This document shows, one piece after another, positions 23,406 to 31,485 of a stretch of 64,000 nucleotides of DNA. Origin of the DNA: Methanohalophilus portucalensis (GTDB taxonomy: Archaea; Halobacteriota; Methanosarcinia; Methanosarcinales; Methanosarcinaceae); contig NZ_CP017881.1 in the NCBI RefSeq assembly GCF_002761295.1, positions 1,735,750-1,799,749 of the forward strand, in the 5' to 3' direction. Positions within the stretch are counted from its first letter, which is position 1. Every line of letters starts with the position of its first letter. A program made the position numbers and the translations under genes. The notes under the pieces are model-generated. The model saw only the letters and a list, made by a program, of their open reading frames with translations, was not told where the DNA came from and did not search any database.

Positions 23406-24728
23406 ATGACAGGCTGGCCAAAATGCTTTACCGGAGAAGATAAAGGGAAAAACTATACCCTCTATTTAATAACTATCGCATTAGTTTCCATGCTCATATT
23501 TCCATTCTTAAGCAGGGAAATCTTACTCCTGATCTTTGCAGGTGCCGGTGTATATGGCTACATAACCAGTAGCAATCGGAATATAACCAATCTTATTGTC
23601 TCAGTAGTTTTGCTACTTTTGATAAGTATTACTGCGAATCACTATTCCTATTCCCTACCAAAATACATAATTATATCAGCAATCCAGATCTCCACTATTG
23701 GTTTCACAAGTGCAACCATAGTGCGCTGTGGCACCAAAAAGGACTTACAGGAAAATACCACCAACCTGCCATCAAGCCTTGCTTTATTAATAGCAGGGGC
23801 CTCTTCTGCCTTCATAGCAGGTTCATGGTATGCATACTGGACAGCCGCTGTATCATACGAACTTATATTTTTCATAGCAGTAATCGGAGCAATTACAGCA
23901 GCTCTATTTGAATCCATACCATCCTCTGTAGATCGGCTTTTTTCAATGACCCTCGGTTCGGCAATGGCAATGTGGATTCTTGCATCCTTTGGTTACACAG
24001 TTGCCCCTTTACATTTATTGATTGCATTCAGTTTTGCACTCTTTTTGGGGTATCTGGCATATCGCACCAATATAGCCGATATTTCCGCAGTGTTGAGTGC
24101 TACACTTATGGGAGTTTTGATAATTGTTTTTAGTAACATCCTCTGGTTTGTTTTGCTACTTACCTTTTTCATACTCGGAGGAGTATTCACTAAATACAAA
24201 TACAACTATAAGCTCGATCTGGGTATCGCACAGGAAAAGGGAGGAGTAAGGACTTATGAAAATGTTTTCAGCAACAGTACTGCTGCCCTTGTGCTTGCCA
24301 TTGCATGTGGCATATATCCACAACATAGCAATCTAATAACATATGCTTTCCTGGGAACCGTAGCAACAGCTGCAGGGGACACCCTTGCAAGTGAAATCGG
24401 AACAACTGCACGCCAGACACCCAGGATGATAACAAACTTAAAACCTACAAAAACCGGTACTGATGGGGCTGTAACATCACTCGGAGAGCTTGCAGCCTTT
24501 GGAGGAGCACTGGCAATCGGAATACTCGGAGCAGCCTTTGGTTTTGTGGAGCAGATAATTCCTGCCATAATTATTACATGTGCAGGCGGATGGGGAGGTA
24601 CAAATATCGATAGTTTACTAGGTGCTACATTCCAGAAAAATGGTTACCTTTCCAATAGTGGAGTCAATTTTGTAGCAACTGCCACAGGTGCCCTCATATC
24701 CGGTATACTGTATATTCTTGTCCTGTAA
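23406..24728 (+). CDS. DUF92-family integral membrane protein
   Basis: 440 residues with about eleven membrane helices. The C-terminal half carries the DUF92 (TMEM19/VTE6-like) signature: GDTLASEIG, TNLKPTKTGTDGAVTSLGE and GGWGGTNIDSLLGATFQ. Plant VTE6 in this family phosphorylates phytyl phosphate, so an isoprenoid-phosphate kinase role for archaeal lipid salvage or synthesis is possible but unproven. The N-terminal extension of about 200 residues is also helical. The JAMM protease gene follows after 39 bases. The ATG at 23406 has no strong ribosome binding site; ATG 23424 is an alternative. Confidence 0.85.
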   Translation: MTGWPKCFTGEDKGKNYTLYLITIALVSMLIFPFLSREILLLIFAGAGVYGYITSSNRNITNLIVSVVLLLLISITANHYSYSLPKYIIISAIQISTIGFTSATIVRCGTKKDLQENTTNLPSSLALLIAGASSAFIAGSWYAYWTAAVSYELIFFIAVIGAITAALFESIPSSVDRLFSMTLGSAMAMWILASFGYTVAPLHLLIAFSFALFLGYLAYRTNIADISAVLSATLMGVLIIVFSNILWFVLLLTFFILGGVFTKYKYNYKLDLGIAQEKGGVRTYENVFSNSTAALVLAIACGIYPQHSNLITYAFLGTVATAAGDTLASEIGTTARQTPRMITNLKPTKTGTDGAVTSLGELAAFGGALAIGILGAAFGFVEQIIPAIIITCAGGWGGTNIDSLLGATFQKNGYLSNSGVNFVATATGALISGILYILVL

Positions 24729-24767
24729 GGACAAAAAAGATATACTTACCGCAATTATATCTAACAT

Positions 24768-25163
24768 ATGAAAGTAGAGGGGATTGCCCGGGAAACACTG
24801 GAATTTATATTGAAAAGTAGTGAATCAACATATCCCCGGGAATTTGTGGGTTTACTGGAAACAGAAAAAGGCATAATAAGCAATGTGATGATTCTGCCTG
24901 GAACAGAGAGCAGTGAAATGAATGCAGTAATCAAATTATTCATGATGCCAAATGTACAATCCGTAGGTTCTGTGCACAGCCATCCGGGACCCAGTTATCG
25001 GCCCTCAAATGCCGACCTTATAATGTTTGGTAAGACAGGGGACTGGCATATAATCGTTGCCGAACCTTTTGATGAGAACAGCTGGCAATGCTATAATAGG
25101 GAGGGCTATCCTGTAGACCTTCCAGTACTTGATGTAGAATTGGACCAGCCGGAACTGCCCTAA
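24768..25163 (+). CDS. JAMM/Mov34 metalloprotease
   Basis: 131 residues, a stand-alone JAB1/MPN domain. The zinc motif is complete: Glu in REFVGLLE (about residue 27) and HSHPGPSYRPSNADL (about 72-86), with His, His, Ser and Asp. Archaeal relatives cleave ubiquitin-like SAMP proteins from targets or process sulfur-carrier tails. The start follows a TATA-like region and lacks a strong Shine-Dalgarno. It lies between the DUF92 gene and a tiny membrane-protein gene on the same strand. Confidence 0.88.
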   Translation: MKVEGIARETLEFILKSSESTYPREFVGLLETEKGIISNVMILPGTESSEMNAVIKLFMMPNVQSVGSVHSHPGPSYRPSNADLIMFGKTGDWHIIVAEPFDENSWQCYNREGYPVDLPVLDVELDQPELP

Positions 25164-25213
25164 CAAAAAAATAAATATGAACAGAAATAGAATTCTTTAA
25201 AGGGATGATAAAT

Positions 25214-25339
25214 ATGGAACCTGAAGACTATGTAATAAAAGAAGGACCAATACCACATGAAAATGCCAAATTTGGAGCCGGTCTTGTAATATTGATCCTG
25301 TACATTATTGTACTTGGAAGATGGCTGGGAGTATTTTAA
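25214..25339 (+). CDS. Tiny single-helix membrane protein (41 residues)
   Basis: The open frame begins MEPEDYVIKEGPIPHENAKF and continues with one membrane helix (LVILILYIIVLGRWLGVF) to the stop. AGGGATGATAA is just ahead of the ATG. It is 50 bases behind the JAMM gene and ends 9 bases from the converging membrane-protein gene. The acidic N-terminus and single helix resemble small regulatory subunits. No family was recognised. Confidence 0.55.
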   Translation: MEPEDYVIKEGPIPHENAKFGAGLVILILYIIVLGRWLGVF

Positions 25340-25348
25340 TCCCATTAC

Positions 25349-25540
25349 TTATTTTTCCCGCAGGACCGAATATGTAAACCCCCCGAGCCAATAGCCTATC
25401 ATTCCAAAAAGGAAAGCTGCGGGGATCAGTATAAGAGATTCATAACCCAAATCCAGTATCCATTCAAAAGCCAGTATTACAAACAGGATTACAAAAAGAA
25501 TATATCCTGCATATTTGGCACTTGTTTTGCCCAGGTACAT
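25349..25540 (-). CDS. Small membrane protein with two helices
   Basis: About 63 residues from the ATG at 25540 (GTG at 25549 is an alternative), with helices at YAGYILFVILFVILAFEW and LILIPAAFLFGMIGYWLGG. AAAGTGATTA acts as ribosome binding site and overlaps the stop region of the upstream gene, so it is coupled to 25551-25868. The function is unknown. Confidence 0.65.
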   Translation of the reverse strand: MYLGKTSAKYAGYILFVILFVILAFEWILDLGYESLILIPAAFLFGMIGYWLGGFTYSVLREK

Positions 25541-25550
25541 TTTAATCACT

Positions 25551-25868
25551 TTAAATCATCTGGCAGGCAGATCCTCCAAATCCACATCTGGACATCATAG
25601 AGTCTATTTGTTCTTCAGAAGAAAAATCATCATATGCTTTATTCGCCTCTTCCACACTGGAATAGAGGCGTGCAAAGATACAATCCCAGCACCCATCATC
25701 ACTTTTTACAATTGAATTATAATGATTGGTTTCAGCGGGTGCCCATATCAACACCTGTCCACCGGTTCCCTGCTGGGACTGGACTTCGACCTTCAACCTT
25801 CCAAGAGCCTTGGTTTCATGATTAATACTATTATTTTCTGCCATAGCATCCCAATATAATTCCATCAT
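25551..25868 (-). CDS. Hypothetical cytoplasmic protein
   Basis: 105 residues, soluble. The middle (LGRLKVEVQSQQGTGGQVLI) looks beta-stranded, and the C-terminal half has three cysteines (GCWDC and RCGFGGSAC) and an acidic helix. No signal peptide or known motif was seen. It shares an operon with the membrane protein just downstream. Two Mets start it (25868 or 25865, and 25841 begins MAENNS); the exact one is uncertain. Confidence 0.55.
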   Translation of the reverse strand: MMELYWDAMAENNSINHETKALGRLKVEVQSQQGTGGQVLIWAPAETNHYNSIVKSDDGCWDCIFARLYSSVEEANKAYDDFSSEEQIDSMMSRCGFGGSACQMI

Positions 25869-25973
25869 TTTTAACCTATTGGGTCACCGGAAACGATTTG
25901 TATTTAAAGATCAAAAACAAAATTCGACAGGTACTTAAAGAAGATAAATTAAAGAGGAAATGCGAAAGAAATA

Positions 25974-26714
25974 ATGGGGGTAATTATTCCTATGCAGGAC
26001 AAAAATCAAGAATACGAAAATCCCATAATAGTTTTTCTATGGAATGCAGAAAAGGACTGGCCGGTTGAATTTGTATCCGATAATATTCAGCAATTCGGAT
26101 ACAACGCCGAGGATTTTATATCCGGGGACAAGACTTATGCACAGATAATCCATCCACACGATATCGATGAAGTCAGAGAAAACATACGCCGCATCTGTAA
26201 GGAAGGCATCAAAGAATACACCCATCGATACAGGATACTAACTGCTGATGATCAGGAAAGGTGGGTTATGGAAAAAACCCTTGTGGAAAGAGACATCGAG
26301 GATGAACCTTGCCATTTCCAGGGTTTTGTAATGGATATCACAGGCCAGATGGATTCGGAAGAGATGAGTGTGGATATGATATCTACAAAAAGTCCTGTTG
26401 TAGCATTTGTCTGGAAAGTAGAAAAGGGGTGGCCTGTAGAATACGTATCAGATGAAATTGAAAAGTATGGCTACACAACCGAAGAATTCCTGTCCGGCAA
26501 TCTCAATTACGGGGACATTATCCACAAAGACGATCTAAAAAGAGTAGAAGACGAACTGAGCAGGAGATGCCGCGAAGGATACAATGATTTCTATCAGGAA
26601 TATCGGATATACACAAAAGAAGGCCAGATACGCAAAGTTGCTGAAAGGACCCTTATAATTCGTGACGAGCATGGCAATCCTTCAAAATACCAGGGAATCA
26701 TTGAAGACCTCTGA
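25974..26714 (+). CDS. Two-PAS-domain protein without output domain
   Basis: 246 residues consisting of two PAS/PAC units (about 8-118 and 130-246). Both contain the same core: WPVEFVSDNIQQFGY or WPVEYVSDEIEKYGY, then IIHPHDIDEV or IIHKDDLKRV, then RYRILTADDQERWV. These are PAS_3-type sensor domains that bind small ligands or mediate dimers. No kinase, HTH or GGDEF follows; the stop comes right at the end of the second PAC. The same PAS subtype is used in the 832-residue protein at 41200-43698. It may modulate a separate histidine kinase by PAS-PAS contact. Start 25974 or the ATG at 25992. Confidence 0.85.
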   Translation: MGVIIPMQDKNQEYENPIIVFLWNAEKDWPVEFVSDNIQQFGYNAEDFISGDKTYAQIIHPHDIDEVRENIRRICKEGIKEYTHRYRILTADDQERWVMEKTLVERDIEDEPCHFQGFVMDITGQMDSEEMSVDMISTKSPVVAFVWKVEKGWPVEYVSDEIEKYGYTTEEFLSGNLNYGDIIHKDDLKRVEDELSRRCREGYNDFYQEYRIYTKEGQIRKVAERTLIIRDEHGNPSKYQGIIEDL

Positions 26715-26762
26715 TTCCCAGATAAATTATATATAAAATAATATTATATTTTAATAGTAAGT

Positions 26763-27458
26763 ATGCGTGCCTACTTCAACAGAAAAGGTTTGAGAGATTA
26801 TATAATATACACACTGGCCTTGCTTCCCATAGCCATGTTGTGTTACAAGCAACAGCTAACTCTTGGACCAATTTCATCATACCCCCTCTTTTTAATCCTA
26901 GTTCTGATGCCAATTGCATCAAATATAGAAATACCGATAACCAAAATCAGAACTCGCAAAAACCAGCATATGCATAGGGACGCCCTTCTTCTGGAGGAAA
27001 CGTACGGTGTACCTGTGGTAAATGAACTTACTACAGGCACAAACCTGATCTATGACACAAAGATCACACTGAATATCGGTGGATTTGTAATTCCTATGTT
27101 AACAATTCTGTACCTACTTGTCAGTGAAATGGATTTTGTTGCGTTGGAGATAATGCTCATAGTACTGGTTGTCGTTGCATTACTGTCCGATTTTGTTGAT
27201 GGTATAGGAATAGTAATACCCTCATACACAGGAATATTTACAATTCCATTGGCATTGATATTGGCCCCTCAGAATGCAGATACTATAATATTCATCGCCG
27301 GGGCAGGCGGAATCATAGCAGGCTCTGTGGCATCCCTGATGGCCTTGAAAAGAGAAGAAAAAGGAAGCGCTTATATTGATATAGGTGGAGCAGCCTGCTT
27401 TCAGGCAATATATGTAACCACCTTACTGGCCGCATTAATATCCGGGTTCATTCCTTGA
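26763..27458 (+). CDS. DUF1614 membrane protein
   Basis: 231 residues with about seven membrane helices. DUF1614 marks are SNIEIPITKI, LTTGTNLIYDTKITLNIGG and DGIGIVIPSYTGIFTIPL. The family is common in methanogens and thermophilic bacteria and has no established function. TATA-like TTATATATAAAATA lies 20-35 bases before the ATG, so transcripts may be nearly leaderless. The end overlaps the converging KaiC-like gene by 24 bases. Confidence 0.85.
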   Translation: MRAYFNRKGLRDYIIYTLALLPIAMLCYKQQLTLGPISSYPLFLILVLMPIASNIEIPITKIRTRKNQHMHRDALLLEETYGVPVVNELTTGTNLIYDTKITLNIGGFVIPMLTILYLLVSEMDFVALEIMLIVLVVVALLSDFVDGIGIVIPSYTGIFTIPLALILAPQNADTIIFIAGAGGIIAGSVASLMALKREEKGSAYIDIGGAACFQAIYVTTLLAALISGFIP

Positions 27459-28343
27459 ATAAGGACTAACATTCCCCTCATTTCCAATTTTATTTTGCAG
27501 GACTTTTGATGTTTGAATGGAACGATATTTTTCAATCCCTTTCTCACCGAACCTGAATGATTGAGGAGTGGAATCTATTTTTGTGGCCCTCATTTTTTGT
27601 ATGGCCATAACAGGAGTCAAAGTGTTATCAATATCATTTAATTGCATGGAATCAAGAAATATGATACCATCACCCAGAAAATCATATTCATCAAAATCTT
27701 TGGTTTCAATACCATGCTTTTTTTCTGTTATTAAAAATGAAGTTATATTCCTATTCTTAATTGTCCTGTGTAACGAACGCCAGCCTCCGGAATTGCGGAA
27801 TTGTTCAGGATTGCTAAAAACATTAAGGGAATCAAACACGATGCGACGGGGCTTATACGTCTCAATAATCTCTGTGATCTCTTCAAAGGTCAACATCGAC
27901 ATCCCAAAAACTTCCAGGTAGCCATCATCGATGTATTTTGCAACATCCCATCCAAATCTCATAAATTGTTGCACCAGCTGTGGAAGACGTTCTTCAAAGG
28001 AAAAAAGAACACATTTCTCTCCTTTGGTTACACCCTCCATAAGATATTGCATGCAAAGAGTGGTCTTTCCCGTACCAGGAGGACCTGTAACAATCACAGA
28101 GAAACCTTCCGGTATACCTCCTTCAAGCATATCATCCAGCCCAACAATACCGGTACTTATCCGTTTTATTGAACATTGCAAATTACCGGCATCCATTTTT
28201 GACCTGAAGCGCCCCTTGTCAAGCGAGAGTAAAGCTTTCTCGAGTACAAGGTTTTTAGCACCAAGTTCTTTTTCATACCTATCAAGAACTTTAATGGCAT
28301 CCGAACTGAGTGTCGTATGAACCGGATATTTGTTACGTACCAT
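27435..28343 (-). CDS. KaiC/RadA-like ATPase with N-terminal DNA-binding-like segment
   Basis: 302 residues. Residues 1-45 (VHTTLSSDAIKVLDRYEKEL) resemble a ribbon-helix-helix dimerisation/DNA-binding unit. From about 62 on it is a single KaiC domain: Walker A TGPPGTGKTT (about 86-95), Walker B RIVFDSLNVF, and the conserved glycine-rich GIVGLDDMLEGGIPEG. Single-domain archaeal KaiC proteins act in signalling (ArlH-like) or unknown processes. The gene is monocistronic, with the TATA-like TTTTATATG about 30 bases before the start on its strand. Its 3' end overlaps DUF1614. Confidence 0.85.
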   Translation of the reverse strand: MVRNKYPVHTTLSSDAIKVLDRYEKELGAKNLVLEKALLSLDKGRFRSKMDAGNLQCSIKRISTGIVGLDDMLEGGIPEGFSVIVTGPPGTGKTTLCMQYLMEGVTKGEKCVLFSFEERLPQLVQQFMRFGWDVAKYIDDGYLEVFGMSMLTFEEITEIIETYKPRRIVFDSLNVFSNPEQFRNSGGWRSLHRTIKNRNITSFLITEKKHGIETKDFDEYDFLGDGIIFLDSMQLNDIDNTLTPVMAIQKMRATKIDSTPQSFRFGEKGIEKYRSIQTSKVLQNKIGNEGNVSPYSRNEPGY

Positions 28344-28415
28344 GCTTTAAGGATATAGTCCATAGTGCATATAAAATTTTGCGCACCATGGACACAAAAA
28401 AAGAAAGTATGTACA

Positions 28416-29783
28416 TCAATCGTCGTCTTTAGCAGAGCCGGCACCCGGAAGGAAGTTACCCCTTCCCCGCCTTCCCACAATATCACCATCCCAGATAATC
28501 TCCCCGCGGGAAATGGTATATTCAGGGAATATGCCTTCCATCCCTTCATACGGAGTCCATCCTGCCTTACTGTGCAGCATGTCTGAATTAATAGGTTTCA
28601 CATTACCCGGATCCATGACTATTAAATCAGCATCATAGCCTTCAGCAAAAACACCTTTTCCGTGTTTGTCAAGTCCGAAAATTCTTGCCGGATTGCTGCT
28701 TGTGACTTCAATGAGACGCTTGATATGGAAAAGATTTCTTTTAGCCCCCACCATCATAAGGGGCATAAGGGTTTCCACTCCCGGTACACCCGATGGAGCG
28801 CTCTTAATGTCTCCCTCCTTCTCTGATTCCCTGTGAGGAGCATGATCTGAAGCTACAACATCAACTGTACCATCATTTATTCCATTAACAAGTGCTTTCA
28901 CACTTTGCCGGTTCCTCAGAGGGGGATTCATTTTACCGAAAGTATCAAGTCTTTCCCAATCACGGTCTGATAGGAAAAGGTGATGAGGAGCTACCTCAAA
29001 GCTTAAATGACGCGAAACATCCTCTTTTTCAAGAATGTATTTTTCCCTTTTTAGCTGACCAAAAGCTTCCAGGGTACTGATGTGGCAAAAATGAGTATTC
29101 ACGGATGTCAAACCAGACAGCTCAAGCGCATTCTTAACTGCCATTGCCTCACATTGATTGGAGCGAATCCGGGAATGGGACTGAGGAGTGAAATCTTTCT
29201 TGAGTAAGATTTCGTTATCGCATTTGATATTTTCATCCTCAGCATGGATACAGGCCAATGCTCCAAGTTGCTGGATTGTTTCAAGAGCCTCTTTTAGCAA
29301 ATCTGAATCCAATCCCAGACCGGCAGTTGATTCTGCCATGAAAATTTCTCCAAAAGCCGTAACACCCAGCCCCCAGAGACTTTCCAGCTTTTCAATGTTC
29401 TTTCCCACACCACCATTAATTCCAAAATCAATGATGGATTTACGGTTTGCCAATTTGAATTTTTCCCTGAAAGATTTTCTGTCAAGAACCGGAGGCAATG
29501 TGTTTGGGTGTTCCACAACTGTCCCAATACCACCCGCAGCAGCAGCACAACTTCCTGAATACCAATCTTCTTTGTGAGTCATACCGGGCTCCCGGAAATG
29601 CACATGTACATCGATGCCTGCTGGAATAGTAAGTCCGCCGTGTGCATCAATATGCCTGTCCGCCTCCTCACCCTTCAGATTTTTGGCAATTTTCTTTATT
29701 TTACCTTCATCTATGAGCACTTCGCCGGGTTGCAACTGATTTTTATAAAAAACTTTAGTGTTCTTAATTAATATATCATTCAT
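28416..29783 (-). CDS. pyrC: Dihydroorotase
   Basis: A 455-residue type I dihydroorotase, third step of pyrimidine synthesis: cyclises carbamoyl-aspartate to dihydroorotate. Metal-site motifs are DVHVHFREPGMTHKEDW near residue 58-74 (two His ligands), HAEDE, HFCHIST and SDHAPH. The substrate-binding N/R region and the C-terminal LIVMDP strand typical of amidohydrolases are in place. It is longer than average by a short acidic tail (GSAKDDD). It is single, with no pyr neighbours. Confidence 0.92.
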   Translation of the reverse strand: MNDILIKNTKVFYKNQLQPGEVLIDEGKIKKIAKNLKGEEADRHIDAHGGLTIPAGIDVHVHFREPGMTHKEDWYSGSCAAAAGGIGTVVEHPNTLPPVLDRKSFREKFKLANRKSIIDFGINGGVGKNIEKLESLWGLGVTAFGEIFMAESTAGLGLDSDLLKEALETIQQLGALACIHAEDENIKCDNEILLKKDFTPQSHSRIRSNQCEAMAVKNALELSGLTSVNTHFCHISTLEAFGQLKREKYILEKEDVSRHLSFEVAPHHLFLSDRDWERLDTFGKMNPPLRNRQSVKALVNGINDGTVDVVASDHAPHRESEKEGDIKSAPSGVPGVETLMPLMMVGAKRNLFHIKRLIEVTSSNPARIFGLDKHGKGVFAEGYDADLIVMDPGNVKPINSDMLHSKAGWTPYEGMEGIFPEYTISRGEIIWDGDIVGRRGRGNFLPGAGSAKDDD

Positions 29784-29937
29784 ACTCTTCCCTTCGACTA
29801 GTTATTGGTAGGTATGCATATTATTTTTCCCATTTTACATCTTCCGACCGGATGGAAATAATGATTTAAATTTTATATATAGATATTTGGGATAAAGTAT
29901 ATATTAATGAAATACATTACTTATTTTGGAGGAGGAA

Positions 29938-30105
29938 GTGATAGACAATATGAAATGCATTGAGAAAAATGAAAGGGAACTTAAATCCCAAAAAGGTAAT
30001 CCTAACATTTCCCATACAATCTATAGGGGAAGGATTAGTGGAAACCTTGACAATGAAGAAATGGACCTTTACAGATTCCTTATAGGTGGAATCGAAGGAA
30101 AATGA
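29938..30105 (+). CDS. Short hypothetical protein (55 residues)
   Basis: The open frame begins at GTG 29938 right after GGAGGAGGAA; the in-frame ATG at 29950 is too far from that site. The product is charged and soluble (MKCIEKNERELKSQKG, later DLYRFLIGGIEGK). A TATA-like TTTTATATATAG is at about 29872-29883. Its stop overlaps the start of the next zinc-ribbon gene (ATGA), so the two are coupled. The function is unknown. Confidence 0.6.
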   Translation: MIDNMKCIEKNERELKSQKGNPNISHTIYRGRISGNLDNEEMDLYRFLIGGIEGK

Positions 30106-30248
30106 GTGCAAAAACAATGGCCAATGTTGTGCCAGGCAATGTACAATGTTATTTTTGCAGCTCATATCTTGAGAACAGGCGCCTGGGAAATATGGCCATA
30201 TACTTTTGCAACAATTGCAATCATATAATACCAAAAAAGATCGAGTAA
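30102..30248 (+). CDS. Tiny zinc-ribbon protein (48 residues)
   Basis: Overlaps the previous stop by 4 bases. Contains QCYFCSSYLEN and YFCNNCNHIIPKK, two CxxC knuckles about 20 residues apart, a zinc ribbon. It resembles the ribbon protein at 23006-23149 in size and layout though not clearly in sequence. A regulatory or RNA-binding role is possible. Confidence 0.65.
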   Translation: MSAKTMANVVPGNVQCYFCSSYLENRRLGNMAIYFCNNCNHIIPKKIE

Positions 30249-30309
30249 TATTAACTACTCAATCACTTTTTTCGATTCCATAAATGAAGAGTAAGTCAAT
30301 ATATTCACC

Positions 30310-30357
30310 ATAGAATATATACACATATATAGAATATAGTAACAAATATTTATAAAT
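30310..30357 (+). promoter_or_regulatory. Promoter of the phosphate locus with repeated ATAGAATAT motif
   Basis: ATAGAATAT occurs at 30310-30318 and again at 30329-30337, 19 bases apart (two helical turns), directly upstream of a TATA box TTTATAAAT (30349-30357). The ATG of pstS is 52 bases on. The motif recurs before the second pstS. It may bind a phosphate-responsive regulator. Confidence 0.5.
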
Positions 30358-30408
30358 GCCTAGTTCACTTATTTTAAAAAGAAACTTTACTTACATTAGA
30401 GGGTTTAT

Positions 30409-31296
30409 ATGATAAAATCACACAGGCCATTAATAATTATACTTATTTTATTGCTGGCATTATTTGCTGCAGGATGCCTTAATGAAAGTGATAACACACA
30501 AGACGAGAAGATAAATGAAACAATAACAGAACATACTAAAGTCGAAAATCTTAACTTAGAAGGATCCACTACTGTCTTCCCTCTTGCACAGGCAGCAGCT
30601 GAAATATACATGGAAAATCATCCTGAGAAGTCAATAAATGTTATTAGCGGAGGATCAACCACTGGCATAAAAGCCCTGATCGATGGTAAAGTAGATATTG
30701 CAATGGCATCCAGGAAAATGAAAAATTCCGAAATAGAAGCAGCAGAAGCAAACGGACTTGACCCTGTAGAACACGTAATTGCATGGGATGGACTCACAGT
30801 AGTTGTAAATCCGGAGAACCCTGTAAACCAGCTGACCTACGATCAGATAAAGGGAATTTATGATGGCTCCATCAGCAACTGGGCAGATGTAGGCGGAGAA
30901 GATCAAGAAATAATAATACAGAACCGCGATCCGAGTTCCGGAACCTATGGCTATTTCAAAGACGAATTATTAGGAGAAGATAAATTCCGCCCGGATTTAG
31001 TCTCGCGGGACTCAAACGGAGCCATTGTCCAGGCAGTCACCCATGAAGATGCAGCAATTGGGTACATAGGATTTGCATATCTGGATGATAGTGTGAAGGC
31101 CGTAGATATCGATGCCGGGAATGGAATGGTTGAGCCTACTTCAAAAAATATCCTTTCAGGCAAATATCCACTTGCCAGACCCCTTCATTTATACACAGAC
31201 GGACAGCCTACAGGCCTTGCTGCAGACTTCATAGAATTTATCCTGAGCGAAAAAGGCACAATAATTATAAATGATGTGGGATACTTCCCCGCATAA
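30409..31296 (+). CDS. pstS: Phosphate-binding lipoprotein PstS
   Basis: 295 residues: signal peptide with lipobox LFAAGC (Cys23), then a type II periplasmic-binding domain. Phosphate-loop motifs are LEGSTTVFPLAQAAAE, ISGGSTTGIKALIDG, AMASRKMK, QNRDPSSGTYGYFK and AIGYIGFAYL. It captures phosphate outside the cell and delivers it to PstCA. AGAGGGTTTAT precedes the ATG. It is 60-70 percent like each half of the next, fused PstS by eye, and its gene is separated from that one by a second promoter. Confidence 0.93.
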   Translation: MIKSHRPLIIILILLLALFAAGCLNESDNTQDEKINETITEHTKVENLNLEGSTTVFPLAQAAAEIYMENHPEKSINVISGGSTTGIKALIDGKVDIAMASRKMKNSEIEAAEANGLDPVEHVIAWDGLTVVVNPENPVNQLTYDQIKGIYDGSISNWADVGGEDQEIIIQNRDPSSGTYGYFKDELLGEDKFRPDLVSRDSNGAIVQAVTHEDAAIGYIGFAYLDDSVKAVDIDAGNGMVEPTSKNILSGKYPLARPLHLYTDGQPTGLAADFIEFILSEKGTIIINDVGYFPA

Positions 31297-31369
31297 ATCT
31301 CCTAAAAACGCCTGCTGTTAACCCTCTATTTTTTTAAGTGCACTGAAATTACATACCCAATATACCTAT

Positions 31370-31407
31370 ATAGACTATATGTTGAAATATAGTGTAGTAT
31401 AGAATAT
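31370..31407 (+). promoter_or_regulatory. Second phosphate-locus promoter with related motif
   Basis: ATAGAATAT at 31399-31407 and the one-mismatch ATAGACTAT at 31370-31378, in an AT-rich region upstream of the fused pstS. This suggests the same regulator acts on both binding-protein genes. Confidence 0.4.
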
Positions 31408-31485
31408 TGCGATAAAGACTATAAGTACGGTATCCATTACTTTTTCCGAGGCTTAAGCCTTCAAATGGAAAAGGATAATGTAACT

